This document shows positions 1-7,095 of a stretch of 8,822 nucleotides of DNA, one piece after another. The stretch comes from Hyphomicrobiales bacterium (GTDB lineage Bacteria > Pseudomonadota > Alphaproteobacteria > Rhizobiales > Beijerinckiaceae). The translations under genes were made by a program, and so were the position numbers. Numbering within the stretch: the stretch's first letter is position 1; each line of letters begins with the position of its first letter. The DNA is taken from NCBI GenBank assembly GCA_025363375.1, contig JANYDZ010000282.1, positions 1 to 8,822 of the forward strand, read 5' to 3'. Below the pieces are notes generated by a model. The model saw nothing but the letters and a program-made list of their open reading frames with translations. It did no database searches and was not told the origin of the DNA.

Positions 1-1301
1 GGATCGCCGAAACGCTGCCGCCCTTCGACTTCGGCAGAATTCCCGCACAGGCGGCCAAGCAGGTCATCGTGCAGAAGGTGCGCGACGCAGAGCGCGATCG
101 CCAATATCAGGATTACAAGGATCGCATCGGCGAAATCGTCAACGGCGTCGTCAAGCGCGTGGAATACGGCAATGTCATTATCGATCTGGGCCGCGGCGAA
201 GCCATTGTCAGGCGCGACGAACTGATCCCGCGCGAAATGTTCCGCCCAGGCGACCGCGTGCGCGCGTTTGTCTACGACGTGCGGCGCGAACAGCGCGGGC
301 CGCAAATTTTCCTGTCGCGCACGCATCCTCAATTCATGGCGAAACTCTTCGCGCAGGAAGTGCCGGAAATTTACGACGGCATCATCGAGGTGAAGTCGGT
401 GGCGCGCGATCCGGGCTCGCGCGCCAAGATCGCGGTGATTTCGCGCGACGGCTCGATCGATCCCGTGGGCGCCTGCGTCAGCATGCGCGGCTCGCGCGTG
501 CAGGCCGTCGTCAACGAACTGCAGGGCGAAAAGATCGACATTATTCCATGGTCGCCCGACGCGGCGACTTTCATCGTCAACGCGTTGCAACCGGCGGAAG
601 TTGTGAAAGTGGTGCTCGACGAGGATTCCGCGCGCATCGAGGTTGTCGTCCCCGACGACCAGTTGTCGCTCGCCATCGGCCGTCGCGGCCAGAACGTGCG
701 CCTTGCGTCTCAGCTCACCGGGTGGGACATCGACATCCTGACGGAAGCCGAGGAATCGGAGCGCCGTCAGAAGGAATTCCATGAGCGCACGCAAGCGTTC
801 ATGGCGGCGCTCGACGTCGATGAGACCGTCGGTCAGTTGCTCGCCTCGGAAGGTTTCCGCACGGTCGAGGAACTCGCCTATGTCGAAACCTCGGAGCTGG
901 CGACCATTGAAGGCTTTGACGAGGATACAGCCGTGGAAATTCAGAACAGGGCTCGCGACCATATCGGCCGCCTTGAAGCGGAACTCGACGCGCGCCGCGT
1001 CGAACTCGGCGTTGCCGACGAACTGAGGGACGTGGCGGGCGTGACGTCTCCGATGCTGGTGAAATTCGGTGAAAACGGCGTCAAGACGATCGAGGATCTG
1101 GCCGGTTGCGCCACCGACGACCTGATCGGCTGGACTGAAAAGAACAAGGCGGGCGAAACCGTGAAAAACGCGGGCTATCTCGATGGTTTGGAAATATCCG
1201 CCGCGGACGCCGAGGCCATCGTCATGGACGCCCGCGTCAAGGCGGGGTGGATCGAGGCGCCGGCCCCGGTTGAGGAATCAGCGACGGCGCCGGAGGCCTG
1301 A
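1..1301 (+). CDS. nusA: Transcription termination/antitermination factor NusA (3' part; N-terminus outside window)
   Basis: NusA binds RNA polymerase and nascent RNA and controls pausing, intrinsic termination and antitermination. The reading frame is already open at base 3 and runs 432 codons to a TGA at 1299-1301. Family members of this type are about 530 residues, so roughly 100 N-terminal residues (the polymerase-binding domain) are missing because of the window edge. Visible in order are the S1 domain (about 120-330, GEIVNGVVKRVEYGNVI), KH1 (about 400-560), KH2 (about 600-730, with an intact GRRG loop at 678-689) and two helix-hairpin-helix acidic repeats in the tail (about 810-960 and 1020-1250). 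One oddity is that the KH1 GXXG loop reads SMRG (480-491) where GMRG is expected. The first ATG or GTG codons inside the window are internal. The gene is followed after 11 bases by ylxR, as in many bacteria. Identification is secure. Confidence 0.97.
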   Translation, partial: IAETLPPFDFGRIPAQAAKQVIVQKVRDAERDRQYQDYKDRIGEIVNGVVKRVEYGNVIIDLGRGEAIVRRDELIPREMFRPGDRVRAFVYDVRREQRGPQIFLSRTHPQFMAKLFAQEVPEIYDGIIEVKSVARDPGSRAKIAVISRDGSIDPVGACVSMRGSRVQAVVNELQGEKIDIIPWSPDAATFIVNALQPAEVVKVVLDEDSARIEVVVPDDQLSLAIGRRGQNVRLASQLTGWDIDILTEAEESERRQKEFHERTQAFMAALDVDETVGQLLASEGFRTVEELAYVETSELATIEGFDEDTAVEIQNRARDHIGRLEAELDARRVELGVADELRDVAGVTSPMLVKFGENGVKTIEDLAGCATDDLIGWTEKNKAGETVKNAGYLDGLEISAADAEAIVMDARVKAGWIEAPAPVEESATAPEA

Positions 1302-1306
1302 AGGAG
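1301..1306 (+). promoter_or_regulatory. Shine-Dalgarno of ylxR overlapping the nusA stop
   Basis: AAGGAG lies six bases before the GTG at 1313, and its first A is the last base of the nusA TGA. This supports GTG 1313 over the in-frame ATG at 1352, which has no comparable site. It also suggests translational coupling of ylxR to nusA, which is an inference. Confidence 0.75.
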
Positions 1307-1312
1307 CGGGAC

Positions 1313-1981
1313 GTGACCCTGGCGAGCCAGAGCGATGCGGACGAGCCGACGATGGAGCGAACCTGCATCGTGACCCGGCGCGGCGGTTCGCCGGAGACGC
1401 TTATCCGCTTCGTGCTGGGACCTGACGATCAGGTCGTGCCAGACTTGAAGCGGAAACTTCCCGGGCGGGGCGTATGGGTGTCGGCGAGCGCGAAAACGCT
1501 TGCGGAAGCTATCAAGAAGGGTGCTTTTGCGCGTGGATTCAAGCGACCGGCCAGTTGCGCTCCAACGCTTGTCGACGATCTCGACAGGCTGCTGGAACGC
1601 GATGCGCTGCAATCGCTCTCCCTAGCCAACAAGGCGGGCGCGGTGACTTCCGGCTTCGCAAAAGTCGAGGCCGCCGTCACCGCGGACGGCTGGCGGGTGC
1701 TGGTGCATGCGGCGGACGCGGCGAAAGATGGACGGCGCAAGCTCGGTCAGGTTTTGGCGCGCGCCGCGGGCGAATCGGGGGACCAGGTGAACTTGTTCGA
1801 TTCCGCCCAATTGGGTTTGGCATTGGGCAGGCCACATGTGATACATGCAGCGCTCGCGCCAGGGTCGGCCACCGCCGCCTTCCTGACGCGGTGCCGCAAA
1901 CTGGCGCAATTTCGCGGCTTGAACGCCGATGAACTGGCTGCTGACAAACCGGCGGCGGCTGACCAACCGGACGGCGCATGA
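1313..1981 (+). CDS. ylxR: YlxR (DUF448/RnpM-like) RNA-binding protein fused to an L7Ae-like domain
   Basis: This is a 222-residue predicted cytoplasmic RNA-binding protein. Residues about 14-85 form the YlxR/DUF448 domain, with RTCIVTRR, LIRFV, a VVPD stretch and the signature KLPGRGVWV. Residues about 90-200 resemble the ribosomal L7Ae/YlxQ family, with SLANKAGAVTSGFAKVEAAV and LGRPHVIHAAL. The tail (about 204-222) is Ala/Asp-rich and probably disordered. In Bacillus these two domains are separate adjacent genes, ylxR and ylxQ, between nusA and infB; here they are one protein in the same order. In Firmicutes YlxR has been linked to RNase P RNA, and L7Ae proteins bind kink-turn RNA. Whether either applies to this protein is inference. 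The GTG start is chosen because of the strong Shine-Dalgarno at 1301-1306; ATG 1352 would still keep the whole YlxR domain. Confidence 0.9.
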   Translation: MTLASQSDADEPTMERTCIVTRRGGSPETLIRFVLGPDDQVVPDLKRKLPGRGVWVSASAKTLAEAIKKGAFARGFKRPASCAPTLVDDLDRLLERDALQSLSLANKAGAVTSGFAKVEAAVTADGWRVLVHAADAAKDGRRKLGQVLARAAGESGDQVNLFDSAQLGLALGRPHVIHAALAPGSATAAFLTRCRKLAQFRGLNADELAADKPAAADQPDGA

Positions 1982-2061
1982 ATTGAATATTTGGCTCGGG
2001 CCCGGCTTGGCCCTGCCCGCACTGAACTGACGAACGGGCTCGGCCCCAGGATCGCAAACGT
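1982..2061 (+). other. ylxR-infB spacer with two small GC-rich hairpins
   Basis: This 80-base gap holds two short inverted repeats. CGGGC (1997-2001) can pair with GCCCG (2015-2019), and GGGC (2036-2039) with GCCC (2043-2046) around a TCG loop. The second ends just before the weak Shine-Dalgarno AGGA (2048-2051) of infB. GGCTCGG occurs at 1993-1999 and again at 2037-2043. There is no T-run, so this is not an intrinsic terminator. In such GC-rich DNA short stems are common, so a role in infB translation is only a possibility. Confidence 0.25.
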
Positions 2062-4737
<2,676 letters not shown>

Positions 4738-4788
4738 GCGAACGCCTGGGAGAGCCAACGACTATCAGGGCGACTGTCATTAATTGGG

Positions 4789-4810
4789 GCGCGCGGTGAT
4801 TCGCGTGCGC
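4789..4810 (+). other. Possible hairpin directly before the rbfA Shine-Dalgarno
   Basis: GCGCGCG (4789-4795) can pair with CGTGCGC (4804-4810), with one G-U pair and an 8-base loop. The stem ends one base before GGAG (4812-4815), the rbfA ribosome binding site. There is no T-run. The rest of the 84-base infB-rbfA gap shows nothing further. A role in rbfA translation is speculative. Confidence 0.3.
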
Positions 4811-4821
4811 TGGAGAACGTT

Positions 4822-5226
4822 ATGTCGAGAATCCATCAGAAAGGCGGCGAGCCGTCGCAACGCATGCTGCGCGTCGCCGAACTGATCCGCCATTCCATGG
4901 CGGATTTGCTGGCGCGCCACGAGGTCACAGATCCTGTGCTGGAGACCCACGTCGTCACCGTGCCGAAGGTGCAGATGTCGCCGGACCTCAAGCTGGCGAC
5001 GGTGTTTGTCATGCCGCTCGGCGGCAAGGACGCCGAGCCCGTCATCGAGGCGCTCGACCGGCACAAAAAATTCCTGCGCGGCGAGGTTTGCCGCAAGGTC
5101 AACCTCAAATTCGCGCCCGAGATTCGATTCAAGGTGGACACCGCTTTCGACAATTCGGCCAAAATCGACGCTCTGTTGAATTCCGACAAGGTGCGGCAAG
5201 ACCTCGCTCCGACGCCAAAGGCGTGA
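4822..5226 (+). CDS. rbfA: 30S ribosome-binding factor A
   Basis: RbfA is a small KH-fold protein that binds immature 30S subunits near the 5' end of 16S rRNA and is released when maturation is complete. The 134-residue product is close to the usual family length (about 130). It shows the family pattern: SQRMLRVAELIRHSMADLL as the first helix, DPVLETHVVTVPKVQMSPDLKLATVFVMPLG as the strands with the conserved SPDLK segment, then LRGEVCRKVNLKFAPEIRF and FDNSAKIDALL. The ATG at 4822 has GGAG six bases upstream (4812-4815). Its position between infB and truB is the conserved arrangement. The last dozen residues are not conserved in the family. Identification is secure. Confidence 0.96.
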   Translation: MSRIHQKGGEPSQRMLRVAELIRHSMADLLARHEVTDPVLETHVVTVPKVQMSPDLKLATVFVMPLGGKDAEPVIEALDRHKKFLRGEVCRKVNLKFAPEIRFKVDTAFDNSAKIDALLNSDKVRQDLAPTPKA

Positions 5227-5268
5227 GCGCGCCGCGGCGCCGTCGTTCTTGAATTAAAAGGAAACACG

Positions 5269-6174
5269 ATGAACCAGCGCCGCTCCACGCGCGCAGAAGT
5301 CAATGGCTGGGTCGTTCTCGACAAGCCCGTTGGCGTTACATCGACCCACGCCGTCTCCCGCCTGAAGCGCATCTTCAATGCGAAGAAAGCGGGGCACGCA
5401 GGCACGCTCGACCCTCTTGCCTCCGGACTCTTGCCGATTGCCTTCGGCGAAGCCACCAAGACCGTTCCCTTCGTGCAGGATGGCGAGAAGGCTTATCGCT
5501 TCACGGTAAAATGGGGCGTCGAAACGGATAGCGACGACGCCGACGGCGCGGTCACGCGCACCAGCGACGCGCGGCCGCGGTCGCGGGACATCCGCGCGGC
5601 GTTGCCGGATTTCACCGGCGAAATCATGCAGACCCCGCCGGTCTATTCCGCCATCAAGATCAATGGCGAGCGCGCCTATGACTTGGCCCGCGAAGGCGCG
5701 GTTGTGGAAATGGTCGCCCGTCCCGTCACAATCAGGGCGCTTGAGTTGATCGCCTTCAACGATGATGAAGCCGTGCTGGAGGCGTGCTGTGGCAAGGGCA
5801 CCTATGTGCGCGCCATTGCGCGCGATCTGGGCCGGCATCTGGGCTGCCTTGGCCATGTGACGGCGCTGCGGCGCACGCGCGTCGGACCTTTCACCGAAAA
5901 TGACGCGGTCGAGCTTGCCGCGCTCGAAGCCAAAGGCGTCGATGCCGGCGACTTTATGCAAAGCGTCGAAACCGGCCTCGCCGAAGTGCCCTGCGTTGTT
6001 GTGGACCGCGACGCGGCGTCCCGCCTGCGGCGTGGCCAGCCGCTGATCCTGCGCGGACGCGACGCGCCGGCGGAAGGCGTCGCCTACGCGGCCTGCGGCG
6101 GCGTGCTGGTCGCGTTCGGCCCCGTGAACGGCGGAGAACTCACGCCGTCGCGGGTGTTTAATCTGCCGTATTGA
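5269..6174 (+). CDS. truB: tRNA pseudouridine-55 synthase TruB
   Basis: TruB isomerises uridine 55 in the T-loop of tRNAs to pseudouridine and also acts as a tRNA folding chaperone. The 301-residue protein opens with GWVVLDKPVGVTST (13-26). The catalytic motif GHAGTLDPLASG follows, with the nucleophile Asp48 (codon 5410-5412), the same number as in the E. coli enzyme. Further family motifs are KAYRFTVKWGVETDSDDADG (74-93), with the conserved Tyr76, PPVYSAIKINGERAYDLAR (123-141) and CGKGTYVRAIARDLG (174-188). Residues about 240-300 form the C-terminal domain. The ATG at 5269 has AAAAGGAA (5256-5263) upstream. The 42-base gap after rbfA contains a perfect GC palindrome at 5229-5240 but no T-run, so it is probably cotranscribed with rbfA. 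Identification is secure. Confidence 0.97.
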   Translation: MNQRRSTRAEVNGWVVLDKPVGVTSTHAVSRLKRIFNAKKAGHAGTLDPLASGLLPIAFGEATKTVPFVQDGEKAYRFTVKWGVETDSDDADGAVTRTSDARPRSRDIRAALPDFTGEIMQTPPVYSAIKINGERAYDLAREGAVVEMVARPVTIRALELIAFNDDEAVLEACCGKGTYVRAIARDLGRHLGCLGHVTALRRTRVGPFTENDAVELAALEAKGVDAGDFMQSVETGLAEVPCVVVDRDAASRLRRGQPLILRGRDAPAEGVAYAACGGVLVAFGPVNGGELTPSRVFNLPY

Positions 6175-6229
6175 AAGCTGAAGCGGACTTGCATCGCGCA
6201 CAAGGAAGCATCAGGAAGCCGTTTTCCGC

Positions 6230-6406
6230 ATGGCGCAGATTGCGGCGGATTCGGGCGCTCCGCCAATCATTCAGAGTATTGGCAAACAGACGAACCAATC
6301 GCTGGGCAACAATCACAATCAGAGCCCCGGCGGATCTTTGCTGGACGTCGCCGGCGCCGTGCCGTCCGCGCCAGCCTATATTCCTACCACCATCGTCGAA
6401 CGATAA
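6230..6406 (+). CDS. Possible small hypothetical protein, 58 residues
   Basis: An ATG at 6230 opens a frame of 58 codons that ends at TAA 6404-6406. The product begins MAQIAADSGAPPIIQSIGKQ and is rich in Asn, Gln, Ser, Pro and Ala, with no hydrophobic segment, signal peptide or Cys/His motif. It is probably disordered if made. Third codon positions are about two-thirds G or C, which looks lower than in the neighbouring genes. AGGAAG (6213-6218) is the only Shine-Dalgarno-like site and lies rather far from the ATG, and a stem-loop overlaps the 5' codons. I do not recognise a family. It may be a chance ORF. Confidence 0.3.
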   Translation: MAQIAADSGAPPIIQSIGKQTNQSLGNNHNQSPGGSLLDVAGAVPSAPAYIPTTIVER

Positions 6407-6411
6407 TTTTT
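6392..6411 (+). terminator. Weak intrinsic-terminator-like hairpin downstream of truB
   Basis: ATCGT (6392-6396) and ACGAT (6400-6404) form a perfect 5-bp stem with a CGA loop, followed by AATTTTT (6405-6411). A five-T run stands out in this GC-rich region. The stem is short and has only two G-C pairs, so termination would be weak at best. It could close the nusA-truB transcript before rpsO. Confidence 0.25.
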
Positions 6412-6438
6412 GCCCGAGCCGCCGCAGCGGAGGTCTTG

Positions 6439-6467
6439 TGCAAGCCTTTTATGCAAGCCTTTTATGC
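6439..6467 (+). repeat. Perfect 13-bp tandem repeat upstream of rpsO
   Basis: TGCAAGCCTTTTA is repeated exactly twice (6439-6451 and 6452-6464), and a third copy begins with TGC (6465-6467). It sits about 25 bases before the -10-like box TATAAG and is more A/T-rich than its surroundings. It may be part of the rpsO promoter or a protein-binding site; that is inference. The repeat itself is directly visible. Confidence 0.8.
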
Positions 6468-6495
6468 TGGCGTTCGCCCCGCTTTCATGTATAAG
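6467..6495 (+). promoter_or_regulatory. Candidate rpsO promoter (good -10, poor -35)
   Basis: TATAAG at 6490-6495 matches five of six bases of the sigma-70-type -10 consensus and is preceded directly by TG. The hexamer at 17-base spacing (6467-6472, CTGGCG) is a poor -35. Transcription would start near 6502, giving a leader of about 108 bases. The position before rpsO in a long gap fits, but this rests mainly on the -10 box. Confidence 0.35.
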
Positions 6496-6501
6496 CCGCC
6501 C

Positions 6502-6609
6502 ATCGCGCCGGGACAGTCTCCGGCGTGGACTGCTTTGCGGCGACCGCGCTGGACGACATCCCGGCCCGGCCCTTGCGGGCGGACAACCTCAAAAACAAGG
6601 AACCATGCG
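6502..6609 (+). promoter_or_regulatory. Structured rpsO leader, possible S15 autoregulatory RNA
   Basis: The stretch before rpsO can form several stems. An 8-bp helix with one G-U pair joins 6504-6511 and 6520-6527 around an 8-base loop. GCGG/CCGC pair at 6537-6540/6544-6547, and GCCC/GGGC at 6569-6572/6577-6580 around loop TTGC. CCTTG (6571-6575) is exactly complementary to CAAGG (6596-6600), which overlaps the Shine-Dalgarno, so it could hide the ribosome site or make a loop contact with it. CAGTC (6514-6518) can alternatively pair with GACTG (6528-6532). S15 represses its own mRNA through leader structures in several bacterial groups. That this leader does so is inference. Confidence 0.4.
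6597..6602 (+). promoter_or_regulatory. Shine-Dalgarno of rpsO
   Basis: AAGGAA lies seven bases before ATG 6610. It fixes the rpsO start: the frame is open further upstream to a GTG at 6436, but the upstream codons encode no S15 sequence. The ATG at 6605 is out of frame. Confidence 0.8.
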
Positions 6610-6879
6610 ATGTCGATTACTGCTGAGCGCAAAACCGCGCTCGTGAAAGAATATGCAAACAAGGCCGGCGATACCGGCTCGCCCGAGGTTCAGGTCGCCA
6701 TTCTGACCGAACGCATCTCCAACCTCACCGAGCACTTCAAAACCCACGTCAAGGACAACCATTCCCGCCGTGGTCTGCTGAAGCTGGTCTCGTTGCGTCG
6801 CCAGCTTCTTGATTATGTGAAGAAGCAGGATGAAAACCGTTACAAGACGCTCATCGAGCGTCTCGGCATCCGTCGCTAA
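6610..6879 (+). CDS. rpsO: 30S ribosomal protein S15
   Basis: S15 is a primary binding protein of the 16S rRNA central domain and contacts the 50S subunit in bridge B4. The protein is 89 residues, the standard bacterial length. It contains the family signature GDTGSPEVQVAILTERISNL near the N-terminus. The conserved HVKDNHSRRGLLKLVSLRR segment, which provides the rRNA contacts, follows, and the end is YKTLIERLGIRR. The start at ATG 6610 is set by homology length and the AAGGAA at 6597-6602. The long leader suggests separate initiation and possible autoregulation. The neighbour pnp lies 216 bases downstream, the usual rpsO-pnp pairing. Identification is secure. Confidence 0.98.
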   Translation: MSITAERKTALVKEYANKAGDTGSPEVQVAILTERISNLTEHFKTHVKDNHSRRGLLKLVSLRRQLLDYVKKQDENRYKTLIERLGIRR

Positions 6880-6909
6880 AACCTCCGGCACACCGCTGGT
6901 TGACTTATG

Positions 6910-6934
6910 GAACGACGGCATGGGGCTGTCGTTC
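6910..6934 (+). promoter_or_regulatory. 10-bp stem-loop between rpsO and pnp
   Basis: Bases 6910-6919 (GAACGACGGC) pair with 6925-6934 (GCTGTCGTTC) through ten pairs, one of them G-U, around the loop ATGGG. This is the strongest hairpin I found in the window. No T-run follows, so it is not a classical terminator. It lies 30 bases after the rpsO stop and could stabilise the rpsO 3' end, be an RNase processing site, or form part of a pnp leader, as the RNase III-cut stem does in E. coli. The function is inferred from position only. Confidence 0.5.
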
Positions 6935-7015
6935 ACGCCGGGAAAGACCCGCGCCATGGCAGGATCGCCGGACGCTGCTTCACCAGACGGGCTTCTCGCC
7001 CAGTTGCTGGTTGAA

Positions 7016-7030
7016 TCGGGCGCAGCCCGA
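7016..7030 (+). promoter_or_regulatory. Second hairpin in the pnp leader
   Basis: TCGGGC (7016-7021) and GCCCGA (7025-7030) form a perfect 6-bp stem with a GCA loop, 65 bases before the pnp start. A smaller stem, GGGC/GCCC (6989-6992/6998-7001), lies just upstream. No T-run follows. With the hairpin at 6910-6934 this makes the rpsO-pnp spacer structured along much of its length. Confidence 0.4.
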
Positions 7031-7095
7031 ACGCAGCGTCTCGCCGTCTTGCATATGGCTCCAGGCTTTTCCGTGACCCATGAAAGATGACAGAC

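Larger units (their letters stand above)
6175..6609 (+). other. truB-rpsO intergenic region
   Basis: This 435-base gap is the longest without an established gene. Near its 5' end a 9-bp stem with a 2-base bulge can form between 6239-6249 and 6259-6267 (GCGGA pairing TCCGC, flanked by ATTG/CAAT). After this come a possible 58-residue ORF, a weak hairpin with five T residues, a perfect 13-bp tandem repeat, a -10-like TATAAG and a GC-rich leader in front of rpsO. These are listed separately. I recognise no tRNA or conserved gene here. The length and content suggest that rpsO has its own promoter. Confidence 0.6.

Noticed and set aside
5229..5240. Perfect 12-bp palindrome GCGCCGCGGCGC between rbfA and truB
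   Set aside because: As RNA it can fold only a 4-bp stem with a 4-base loop and has no T-run. Such palindromes are expected in GC-rich DNA.
6171..6494. 107-codon plus-strand frame starting at TTG in the truB end
   Set aside because: The start is TTG inside the last truB codons, the product is Arg/Ser/Pro-rich and the frame runs through the repeat and terminator-like hairpin; it is probably a chance frame.
6436..6609. N-terminal extension of S15 from GTG 6436
   Set aside because: S15 is 89 residues from ATG 6610, which has its own Shine-Dalgarno. The upstream codons overlap the repeat and the promoter-like box and encode no S15 sequence.
6900..6928. TTGACT at 6900-6905 as a pnp promoter -35
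   Set aside because: No acceptable -10 box lies at 16-18 bases; the downstream bases form the GC-rich hairpin.
6895..7014. Direct repeat GCTGGTTGA at 6895-6903 and 7006-7014
   Set aside because: It is nine bases in two copies with no flanking similarity, which is easily chance.
6920..7090. 56-codon frame between rpsO and pnp ending at the pnp start
   Set aside because: Its ATG is in the loop of the 10-bp hairpin, no Shine-Dalgarno is visible and third-position GC is not elevated. It is better explained as a structured leader.
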